Assembly (NCBI GenBank): GCA_036265385.1
Contig: DATAPD010000059.1
Span: 179,239 to 243,238 of the forward strand
DNA length: 64,000 nucleotides
DNA from: DATAPD01 sp036265385
GTDB taxonomy: Bacteria; Acidobacteriota; Terriglobia; Terriglobales; Acidobacteriaceae
Direction: 5' to 3'
Position 1 is the stretch's first letter, and each line of letters starts with the position of its first letter. Shown in pieces: positions 39,845-47,765 of the stretch. The translations under genes and the position numbers were made by a program. The notes under the pieces were generated by a model. It made no database searches. It was not told where the DNA came from and saw only the letters and a list, made by a program, of their open reading frames with translations.

Positions 39845-42286
39845 TCACCACCCAAATCCAGACCAGAGTTTTGAGTAAACCCACAAGGCTGGCCTTCGGA
39901 AAAGGACGTACCCAATCGGCCGCCAGCCAATGGTTATCTTGCCAATCCCTTGCATGCCCGGACGCAGACGCCCGTCAGGATTCGGCAAGTTCACACGCGC
40001 ATCGAAATAGCGATTATCTCCATCCAGGCGGCTTTTCGGACTGAGAACCTCAACCACTCCGCGGAAGGTCGTTGTTGGAAAGCTATCGAGCTTTACCGCC
40101 GCCTTGGCGCCTTGCAGAACTAAGGGCAATTCTGATTCATCCATCGCTACGTCGGCGGTGGCGCGAGTGCTGTCGACCAACTCGGCAAGCGTGTCACCGG
40201 CCGCCAAATGACGTCCACGGGACTCTTCAATGCGAGGAGTAGTAATCCAGCCAGAAAAGAGTGCTCGCAAGCGCGTCTTATCCAAACGCTGTTCGCAGCG
40301 TTGGACTTCCGTGGTCCAATAATCAACCTCGACGCGGTGACGTCCGGCAAGAGAACCATCGTTGATCGCAAGTGCGTGATTCATCTCAAACGTGGCGGTC
40401 TGAAGTTTCGCGCGCGCCGCGGCTAGGTCGGATCGATAGTTCCAGTCTTCTAATTGGGCGAGCAACTGCCCTTCATTTACGTGCTGTCCCTCCCGAACGA
40501 AGACGTCACCAACCACGCCTTCTATCTCAGGTTGAACCTTGACCGAACGCGCCGCTGCGATCACAGCAGGTCCATCCACTCTCATCGGAATTGGGAAAAG
40601 CGCAAGGAACAGGGCTACACCGACCACAACTGCCATGAAGATAGATCGACGTCGCTTTTCTAAAGCGAGCAGTTTCTGTTTTTTTTGCAGAATCGGCTCA
40701 AGAAAGCCAATGAACGGCACCTCTTTATATAAAGACGCATTGCGTACCGCGACGGTCGCTTGTCCAGAAAGAACTTGGATTACTTCTAAGTGCGCATCAG
40801 TGAGAAAATCGGGATGCGTACTTTCGAATGACAAGATGCCCAATCGCCCTTCGTCATCCGCGAGCGGCAGAGCGTAAAGAGATCGCATTCCGCTTTCACG
40901 GAAGTAGCGGCGAAAGGTCTCTTCCAGGCTGGGATCGGGGGCCTCGATGATCTCTTCACGCTGCGTGACAAATGTGGGCTCGGCAAACTGAGCGATAGCC
41001 GGCAGAATTGCTTGAAGATCCTCAACCTCTTTTGAGCCGATGCTCACCTGCTCCATGCCGGAGATGGCTTTTAGCTGAAGTTTTCCCCGCTGATCGAGCG
41101 CAACCCAGGCGCGCTCGTATGGGATCACCGCACTCGGTGTATTGACGACCGATTGAAGGACTCGATCAAGGTTCAGAGTCGATGTAATCTCCGATGAAAC
41201 ATGGACCAGAGTCTCAAGCACTTGCACCTTGCGCTCTGCCATGAGAAGACTGGCGTTATGAAGTGCCGACGCGGCCGTTTCATTCAGACTTGTAAGAACA
41301 AACAGATCGTCATCATCAAAGGGTGTGCCATCATTTTTATTGGTGGCTTCGATCACCCCTACCAGTGCCCCCTGATCAAGAAGAGGCGCAACTATTAATG
41401 AATGAATGCCAGAATCGTGACCGTGATTTCGAGATGCAAGACGAGTTTCGCTAGCATCAGAGATCATGACAGGCTCGCCATTATCGGAAACGTCCCCCGG
41501 AATGCCTTCCCCGGGCCGCTGAACTTGGCCTTGAGTTGTCGTAAGGTCCATTCCAGATTGGTGCATGAGTTCGATGCTCTCGTCTCCTTTGAGCATCCAC
41601 ACATTCACGCATTCACACTCCAGCATGTCGCGGATTTTCGAGCCAATGATCGGCAACAGTTGATCCATCTCCAGCGTGGAGCTGAAGACCTTTTCGATGT
41701 CGTAGAACTGGGTGAGACGGCTGATCGATGTTAAGGCTCCATGGCGCTCTTCTTCATACGTCTGAGCTGACGCGAGTGCCGTGCCCGCTATCTCCGCAAC
41801 GTCGGTCAAAATTTCCAACTGGGATGCAGTGATCGGCGCATCGAAGGTTACGATCTCTAGAGCCCCGAATAGGGTGCCACGAGCTTGGATCGGCAGACAG
41901 GCCAACGACGAGAGGCTCCGCCGCACATTGAGGTGCGCATATTCTTCTCTCGAAAGCGTATCTCCAGAAAGTACGAATGGCTGGGGGTCGTTAGCTAGGA
42001 TTCCAAGAGCGCCTATCGTCGCTGGGATTTCGTGGTCCGGCTTTGCGTCGCCAACGGAGCTGAGAGGACTCCACAGGGGTTCGTTGCTTGCCGGATTCTT
42101 GAGAATGTAGAGATTTACGGCTGCGCCCGGAAAAGCTTCTGCTACTGCTTGCACGATGAGTCGGGCACGCGGTGAAAATTCGTATTCGGATAGCAACCGT
42201 TGGGAGAGATTTACGTGGTCCAGCGAAAGGCCTGAACTTTGGATTGCCATGAGATGACGCGTTACCAACGCGTCTTGGTTTGACAC
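39845..42286 (-). CDS. Triple-GAF, single-TM, HlyD-domain protein
   Basis: Protein of 813 residues with an unusual order. Three GAF domains occupy the cytoplasmic N-terminal part (~25-185, ~190-350, ~355-515; for example LACLPIQARGTLFGALEI, LIVAPLLDQGALVGVIEA, LYALPLADDEGRLGILSF). One TM follows (FMAVVVGVALFLALFPIPM, ~550-570), then a periplasmic HlyD adaptor (VQPEIEGVVGDVFVREGQHV, LRALFSGWITTPRI, GRLRPGMQGIGKI). It is the first gene of the operon, one base before the adaptor start, behind a sigma-70-type promoter. The GAFs could let a small ligand or partner gate an adaptor complex; this is inference. Confidence 0.88.
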   Translation of the reverse strand: MSNQDALVTRHLMAIQSSGLSLDHVNLSQRLLSEYEFSPRARLIVQAVAEAFPGAAVNLYILKNPASNEPLWSPLSSVGDAKPDHEIPATIGALGILANDPQPFVLSGDTLSREEYAHLNVRRSLSSLACLPIQARGTLFGALEIVTFDAPITASQLEILTDVAEIAGTALASAQTYEEERHGALTSISRLTQFYDIEKVFSSTLEMDQLLPIIGSKIRDMLECECVNVWMLKGDESIELMHQSGMDLTTTQGQVQRPGEGIPGDVSDNGEPVMISDASETRLASRNHGHDSGIHSLIVAPLLDQGALVGVIEATNKNDGTPFDDDDLFVLTSLNETAASALHNASLLMAERKVQVLETLVHVSSEITSTLNLDRVLQSVVNTPSAVIPYERAWVALDQRGKLQLKAISGMEQVSIGSKEVEDLQAILPAIAQFAEPTFVTQREEIIEAPDPSLEETFRRYFRESGMRSLYALPLADDEGRLGILSFESTHPDFLTDAHLEVIQVLSGQATVAVRNASLYKEVPFIGFLEPILQKKQKLLALEKRRRSIFMAVVVGVALFLALFPIPMRVDGPAVIAAARSVKVQPEIEGVVGDVFVREGQHVNEGQLLAQLEDWNYRSDLAAARAKLQTATFEMNHALAINDGSLAGRHRVEVDYWTTEVQRCEQRLDKTRLRALFSGWITTPRIEESRGRHLAAGDTLAELVDSTRATADVAMDESELPLVLQGAKAAVKLDSFPTTTFRGVVEVLSPKSRLDGDNRYFDARVNLPNPDGRLRPGMQGIGKITIGWRPIGYVLFRRPALWVYSKLWSGFGW

Positions 42287-42352
42287 CCACCCAGAGGGCC
42301 CCGCGACTGCCAGACTTGCAAATCCGCCGGGCTTCCTCTAATTTGAGCGGGC

Positions 42353-42381
42353 ACTGTAACAGACAGACACTACACTGTCAA
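42353..42381 (-). promoter_or_regulatory. Sigma-70-type promoter of the GAF/HlyD/M50 operon
   Basis: On the minus strand TTGACA (42376-42381), a 17-base spacer and TACAGT (42353-42358), about 65 bases before the ATG of the GAF-HlyD gene. The -35 is perfect and the -10 has four of six consensus bases. Confidence 0.7.
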
Positions 42382-42423
42382 CGCACGGAGCGCGGTGGGT
42401 ACGCGCTCTATCGGAGAGCCAAC

Positions 42424-42762
42424 GTGGATATAGACGTCCGTGCCCAGGGGGCAGTTCGGATCGTTAAACTGAAGGGCCGGTTGACCCTCGGGGAGAGCGT
42501 GGATGCGTTGAGAAAGACGATAGAAGAACTGTTCCAGGCCGGAGATAACCGTCTTGTGGTCGATCTAGGCGAGGTACAGATGGTCGATTCCAGCGGAATC
42601 GGGCTGCTTGTCAAACTATTAACAACCGCCAAGCAAAAGGGCGGCTCCCTCAAGTTGTTGAACCCATCCAAGTTCGCGGTGCAAACGCTCAAGATGATCG
42701 GCTTACTGAATCTGTTTGAGGTGTTCGACGATCAAGCCGTTGCCGTAGCCTCGTTTGCCTAA
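42424..42762 (+). CDS. Anti-anti-sigma factor-like STAS protein
   Basis: Single STAS-domain protein of 112 residues. It starts at the GTG at 42424, five bases after GGAGAG; the frame is open back to 42280 but that part has no family match. IVKLKGRLTLGESVDALRK opens the domain and VQMVDSSGIGLLVKLL carries the phosphorylatable Ser. Such proteins are switched by GHKL kinases and SpoIIE phosphatases, both of which are encoded in this window (29780, 30188, 19412). Divergent from the GAF-HlyD operon with a 137-base shared control region. Confidence 0.9.
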   Translation: MDIDVRAQGAVRIVKLKGRLTLGESVDALRKTIEELFQAGDNRLVVDLGEVQMVDSSGIGLLVKLLTTAKQKGGSLKLLNPSKFAVQTLKMIGLLNLFEVFDDQAVAVASFA

Positions 42763-42815
42763 ACCGGAACCTTCTTTAAGGACTGCCACAATACTTCAGG
42801 GTTGCGCGAGTAGTT

Positions 42816-43016
42816 CTACGCTGGCCGAATGGCGGTTTGTGCATTTTCAGCTCCTGTATCCAGACGGTGTGTTCTCCGCATGCTCGACCAGTCATAAGCA
42901 TAGGAAGTTCCGCAGATCAGGCACACCTGGTAGTCCTCACCGTGAGACCCACTGCGCGGCCAGGAAAATCGATGCGGGCAGAGCCATTGGAAAATCGATT
43001 TGAGTGGTTGGGCCAT
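42816..43016 (-). CDS. Small zinc-ribbon-like hypothetical protein
   Basis: Protein of 66 residues with a Cys-Pro-His near position 13 and Cys-x2-Cys at 32-35 (YQVCLICGTSYAYDWSSMRR), a spacing that suggests a small metal-binding ribbon. AGAGGA stands four bases before the ATG at 43016. I recall similar short acidobacterial proteins ending in a Cys-x2-Cys-x4-6-Tyr-Asp-Trp phrase, which favours a real gene, but this is memory and not a search. It sits alone between STAS and efflux genes; role unknown. Confidence 0.55.
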   Translation of the reverse strand: MAQPLKSIFQWLCPHRFSWPRSGSHGEDYQVCLICGTSYAYDWSSMRRTHRLDTGAENAQTAIRPA

Positions 43017-43419
43017 TATTCCTCTCGACCTCCTGCTTTTTTATATCTCGAAAAATAGCATGGAAAACCAAATCAACAGGTCGCACGCAAGTCCACCTTT
43101 TCACAGCGATGGGTCAGTGTTGGGTCCATTACCGCACCAAAAGCATAGGAGCTTGCCCAAGTGGCCACTCGAACGTTCTGTCGGATGACACGGGTTGTGC
43201 ACGGTCAAGTCACGCCAGAGCGCATAAATTACCCGTTTATCTGTATGCCCAGCCTCCGCTGCTCTCGGTAGCCGATCCTTTCGTCCCAGAAAATCGATTT
43301 CAAGTGGCACCCATTCAGGCATTTACAATTTTTTACTAACTTTCCAGCCCCGTTGACGATCCTTTCATCCAATCGTCTTCATCTTGTAAGTGAAAGAAAA
43401 TCAGAGAGCTTCCTCACAC
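43017..43419. other. Intergenic region before the MdtABC-like operon
   Basis: About 400 bases with no supported gene. Overlapping frames on both strands (43004-43339 plus, 43101-43322 minus) lack family features. A TTGACG at 43353-43358 could be a -35 box for the efflux operon, but no good -10 lies at the proper distance. No hairpin terminator or RNA gene seen. Confidence 0.45.
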
Positions 43420-44622
43420 ATGCCCGATAGAACATTGCGCGATGATCAAAGCTCCAAAATTCCCAAGCTCGGTCTCGTTTGCGTCGCCGCCATCTTATTG
43501 CTTTTCTCCGCATGCAAGTCCGGTTCTCAGTCGGACGAAAAGAAAGCTCTGGCTGCCACCTCACGTCCCGTACCGGTTTCTGTTGCTAGCGCAACTGTTC
43601 AAGACTTCCCGGTCTACCTCACTGGTCTCGGATCCGTCACAGCTTTTAATACCGTGAACGTAAAGAGCCGGGTCGATGGTCAACTTGTAGCGGTCAATGT
43701 GCGGGAAGGCCAAGAGGTTAAACAAGGAGAGCTGCTCGGTCAAATCGATCCTCGGCCTTTTCAGGTCCAGTTGGAGCAGGGCCAAGCCCAGCTCTATCGA
43801 GATCAGGCGCAGCAGCGCGATGCACAGCTGAATTACCAGCGCTTCCGTGACCTGCTGCACGAGTCCGGTGCCATGTCACAGCAGCAAGTGGACACCCAGA
43901 AAGCCCAAGCGGATCAATTGGAAGGGGCATCCCGGGCTGATCAAGCCGCCATCAACAATGCAAAGCTTCAGCTTACGTACTCACGGATCACCGCTCCAAT
44001 CAGTGGGCGCATTGGATTGCGTTTAGTAGATCCCGGGAACATCGTGCACGCCGCTGATCCGAATGGCCTTTTTGTGATTACCCAGATGCATCCGATTGCT
44101 GTCGTATTTACGCTTCCTGAGGATCGCCTTCCTGCAGTGGCGCAGCGAATGAAGAAAGGCGCTTTGACCGTGGATGCTTTCTCGCGCGACAACCGAACGC
44201 AACTTGCGAGCGGCAAGCTGCTGACCATCGACAATCAGATCGATCAGCAGACTGGAACCGGCAAATTAAAAGCTGTTTTTGAAAATACCGAAGGCGTCTT
44301 GTGGCCGAACCAGTTCGTCAACGTACGTTTGCTGCTCGATGTCCGGAAGGGCAGCGTGGTGGTTCCCAGCGTGGCCGTCCAGCGCGGGCCCGATGGATCA
44401 TTTGTTTTTGTGGTGAAACCGGACAAGACGGTTGATACGCGACCAGTTACGGTGGCATTGGCCGAAGGAAACGTTACGGCAATTTCGAATGGTCTTCAAT
44501 CCGGAGATTTCGTCGTTACCGATGGACAAGACAAATTGCAAAAAGGGATGCGAGTTGAGCCGCAAGCACGGCCAGCAACCCCCCCGAACCAAAATACGAG
44601 CGCGCCTCAGCCTGCTTCATGA
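43420..44622 (+). CDS. mdtA: RND efflux periplasmic adaptor, MdtA-like
   Basis: Membrane fusion protein of 400 residues. I use the ATG at 43420, giving a signal sequence with a near-lipobox (LLLFSAC), so it may be lipid-anchored; a GTG at 43390 has no ribosome site. Half-motifs VKSRVDGQLVAVNVREGQEV and YSRITAPISGRIGLRLVDPG flank a Gln-rich coiled coil (~110-175). The phrase IVHAADPNGLFVITQMHPIAVVFTLPED is characteristic of MdtA/MexA-like adaptors of double-pump systems. Its stop overlaps the first pump gene by four bases. Confidence 0.93.
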   Translation: MPDRTLRDDQSSKIPKLGLVCVAAILLLFSACKSGSQSDEKKALAATSRPVPVSVASATVQDFPVYLTGLGSVTAFNTVNVKSRVDGQLVAVNVREGQEVKQGELLGQIDPRPFQVQLEQGQAQLYRDQAQQRDAQLNYQRFRDLLHESGAMSQQQVDTQKAQADQLEGASRADQAAINNAKLQLTYSRITAPISGRIGLRLVDPGNIVHAADPNGLFVITQMHPIAVVFTLPEDRLPAVAQRMKKGALTVDAFSRDNRTQLASGKLLTIDNQIDQQTGTGKLKAVFENTEGVLWPNQFVNVRLLLDVRKGSVVVPSVAVQRGPDGSFVFVVKPDKTVDTRPVTVALAEGNVTAISNGLQSGDFVVTDGQDKLQKGMRVEPQARPATPPNQNTSAPQPAS

Positions 44623-47600
44623 GCCCATCACGGATATTTATTCTACGGCCGGTCGCGACATCCCTTTTGATGGCCGCGATTCTGCTCGTCGGCTTCGTGG
44701 CATACCGTCAGCTCCCGGTCTCAGCGCTTCCGGAAGTGGACTACCCCACGATTCAGGTGATGACGTTTTACCCCGGGGCCGCGCCAGATGTGATGGCATC
44801 GTCCGTCACGGCTCCCTTGGAACGTCAGTTCGGGCAAGTTCCTGGATTGTCCCAGATGACGTCCACCAGTTCTTTCGGTAGTTCTCTGATCACACTGCAA
44901 TTCAGCCTTGACCAAAACATCGATGTTGAAGAGCAGCAGGTACAAGCGGCGATCAATGCGGCCACAACATACTTACCACGCGATTTGCCGAACCCGCCGA
45001 TCTATAGCAAGGTCAATCCTGCTGATGCGCCAATCCTGACGCTTGCCCTCACGTCGGATTCCTTGCCGCTGTCGCGCGTTGAAGACGTTGCTGAGACAGC
45101 TCTCGCGCAAAAGATGTCCCAGCTTCCTGGAGTTGGCTTGGTCTCGATCAGCGGTGGCCAGAAGCCGGCCGTTCGCGTGCAGGCCAATCCCACAGCCCTC
45201 GCTTCCTACGGACTCAGCTTGGAAGATGTGCGGACTGCGTTGTCCGCAGCCAATGTCGATCAAGCCAAAGGGGTGATCGACGGCCCCCGACAGTCCTTCA
45301 CGATCGGCGCAAATGATCAACTGCTTTCCAGCCGCGAATACAGCGACGTAATTATCGCTTATCGAAATGGGGCTCCCGTTCGGTTATCGGATGTCGCCTC
45401 AGCGGTCGATAGTGCCGAGAACGTGAAGCAGGCTGCGTGGGTGAACACGACTCCGGCCGTCCTTCTTAATATTCAGCGTCAGCCCGGTGCGAACATCATC
45501 GGAGTTGCAGATCGAATCAAAAAGATACTTCCCCAGTTGCAAGCGTCGCTTCCAGCTGCAGTCCGAGTTCAGATCTTGACCGACCGCACGCAGACCATTC
45601 GCGCTTCGGTCGAAGATATCCAGTTTGAACTCATGCTGACTGTTGGCCTCGTTGTACTGGTCATTTTCCTGTTTCTGAGAAATCTTTCTGCAACTGTCAT
45701 CCCGAGTGTGGCGGTTCCACTGTCGATCATTGGCACTTTCGCTGTGATGTATGCGCTTGGCTACAGCTTGAACAATCTCACGCTGATGGCTCTCACGATT
45801 TCGACGGGTTTCGTCGTCGATGACGCCATTGTCATGATTGAAAACATCGATCGCTTTTTGGAGGAAGGCGAATCGCCGTTAGAAGCTGCTCTGAAAGGAT
45901 CCGGCCAGATCGGATTCACGATCGTTTCTTTAACGGTCTCGTTGATCGCCGTGCTTATTCCTCTCCTTTTCATGGGCGACATCGTGGGCCGTCTCTTCCG
46001 CGAATTTGCGGTCACGCTTGCTGTAACGATTCTTGTTTCTGCAGTCGTCTCGCTCACGCTGACACCGATGATGTCTGCAAAGCTGCTCAAGCGCAAAGAC
46101 GATAAACATCAATCTCGGTTCTATGCTGTTTCCGAAGACTACTTCAATCGTGTGATCGCCTTTTATGGGCGGACGCTCAAGTGGGTACTGAATCATCAGA
46201 CAGCTACGTTGCTGGTAACCGCCGGGACTCTGGTACTAACGCTTTTCTTGTATGTGATCGTCCCCAAGGGCTTTTTCCCCGTGCAGGATACCGGGGTGAT
46301 CATGGGAATTTCCGAAGCGCCCCAGAGCGTGTCCTTCTCCGCGATGTCACAGCGGCAACAGGATCTTGCGCGAGTCATCCTGCAGAACCCGAATGTTGAG
46401 AGTTTGGCATCTTTCATCGGCGTCGACGGTACCAACACAACACCGAATAGCGGACGCATTCAGATCAACCTTAAGCCTCGTGATCAGCGCAGCGCATCCG
46501 CATCGCAAATCATCCGCGACTTGCAGCCGGAGCTCGCCAAGGTGCAGGGCATAACTCTCTACATGCAACCGGTGCAGGACTTGACTGTCGAGAGTCGGGT
46601 CAGCCGCACGCAATACCAGTATTCAATGGAAAATGCCGATGCGAGCGCTCTCAGTATCTGGGCTCCTCGCCTCGTCGATAAACTTCGACAATCTCCGTCT
46701 CTTCGTGATGTAGCGAGCGATCAGCAGAACAACGGCATTGAGGCAAACCTCGTTATCGATCGCGATACGGCATCGCGCTTAGGCATTTCTCCCCAGGCGA
46801 TTGATGACACACTGTATGACGCATTCGGCCAGCGGCAAGTCTCGACGATGTTCACGCAGCTCAACCAGTATCACGTCGTACTGGAAGCTGCGCCCGGTTT
46901 TCAAGACAGTCCTGACGATCTATCGCATATCTATGTGAAATCAAGCGCGCCAACTACAACACCCGGAGCGCCTCCTGCACAGGTGCCGCTTGCTTCTTTC
47001 GCGCACTTCGAGCAGCGCAGTACGCCCCTCGCCATCAATCACCAGGGGCAATTTCCAGTTGTTACGATTTCTTTTAACTTGGCGCCTGGTGTTTCGTTAG
47101 GGGAAGCAACGAAAGCGATTGAACAGGCTGAGCATGAAATTAATCTGCCGCAAAGTTTCGTCACGAGTTTTCAGGGAACTGCCGCTGCATTCCACAATTC
47201 TCTTTCTAGCGAACCCTGGCTGATCCTCGCAGCAATCATTACTGTCTATATTGTCCTCGGCGTTTTATACGAAAGCTACATTCATCCGATCACGATCTTA
47301 TCCACGCTGCCCTCCGCCGGAGTCGGCGCGATTCTCGCTTTGCTGATCACTGGAAACGATCTCAGCGTCGTTGCCCTCATCGGAATCATTCTTCTGATCG
47401 GAATCGTCAAGAAAAACGCGATCATGATGATCGATTTCGCTCTGGAAGCGGAGCGTGTGGAGCACAAAGCTCCGGAGGAGGCGATCTATCAGGCGAGTTT
47501 GCTGCGATTCCGTCCGATCATGATGACGACCATGGCCGCCCTTCTTGGTGGTCTCCCACTAGCTCTCGGCCGTGGCACTGGGTCCGAATTGCGCCATCCG

Positions 47601-47762
47601 CTTGGTATCACCATCGTTGGCGGATTGATCTTGAGTCAGTTGCTGACTCTTTACACGACTCCGGTTGTCTATCTCTGGTTTGATCGCTTGTCCCAGCGTC
47701 TTGCGAGATTACGAGTGGGAAACCAGATCGAAGAACCAGTGAGCGAAGTGCCGGCGGATTGA
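44619..47762 (+). CDS. mdtB: RND multidrug transporter, MdtB-like
   Basis: HAE1-type pump of 1047 residues. MSPSRIFILRPVATSLLMAA is the usual MdtB/C opening. TM4 carries STGFVVDDAIVMIENIDRF with the proton-relay Asp pair; PKGFFPVQDTGVIMG precedes the second porter half, and MMTTMAALLGGLPLALGRG lies in the last third. It is followed four bases later by a close paralog, so the pump is expected to be a heterotrimer, as in E. coli MdtBC, which exports bile salts and novobiocin. No outer-membrane gene is in this operon. Confidence 0.93.
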   Translation: MSPSRIFILRPVATSLLMAAILLVGFVAYRQLPVSALPEVDYPTIQVMTFYPGAAPDVMASSVTAPLERQFGQVPGLSQMTSTSSFGSSLITLQFSLDQNIDVEEQQVQAAINAATTYLPRDLPNPPIYSKVNPADAPILTLALTSDSLPLSRVEDVAETALAQKMSQLPGVGLVSISGGQKPAVRVQANPTALASYGLSLEDVRTALSAANVDQAKGVIDGPRQSFTIGANDQLLSSREYSDVIIAYRNGAPVRLSDVASAVDSAENVKQAAWVNTTPAVLLNIQRQPGANIIGVADRIKKILPQLQASLPAAVRVQILTDRTQTIRASVEDIQFELMLTVGLVVLVIFLFLRNLSATVIPSVAVPLSIIGTFAVMYALGYSLNNLTLMALTISTGFVVDDAIVMIENIDRFLEEGESPLEAALKGSGQIGFTIVSLTVSLIAVLIPLLFMGDIVGRLFREFAVTLAVTILVSAVVSLTLTPMMSAKLLKRKDDKHQSRFYAVSEDYFNRVIAFYGRTLKWVLNHQTATLLVTAGTLVLTLFLYVIVPKGFFPVQDTGVIMGISEAPQSVSFSAMSQRQQDLARVILQNPNVESLASFIGVDGTNTTPNSGRIQINLKPRDQRSASASQIIRDLQPELAKVQGITLYMQPVQDLTVESRVSRTQYQYSMENADASALSIWAPRLVDKLRQSPSLRDVASDQQNNGIEANLVIDRDTASRLGISPQAIDDTLYDAFGQRQVSTMFTQLNQYHVVLEAAPGFQDSPDDLSHIYVKSSAPTTTPGAPPAQVPLASFAHFEQRSTPLAINHQGQFPVVTISFNLAPGVSLGEATKAIEQAEHEINLPQSFVTSFQGTAAAFHNSLSSEPWLILAAIITVYIVLGVLYESYIHPITILSTLPSAGVGAILALLITGNDLSVVALIGIILLIGIVKKNAIMMIDFALEAERVEHKAPEEAIYQASLLRFRPIMMTTMAALLGGLPLALGRGTGSELRHPLGITIVGGLILSQLLTLYTTPVVYLWFDRLSQRLARLRVGNQIEEPVSEVPAD

Positions 47763-47765
47763 AGA

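Noticed and set aside
43004..43339. Overlapping frames on both strands between the zinc-ribbon gene and the efflux operon
   Set aside because: Composition is typical of non-coding DNA. A shared AAATCGATTTTC word with the zinc-ribbon start first suggested a decayed copy, but the similarity does not extend.
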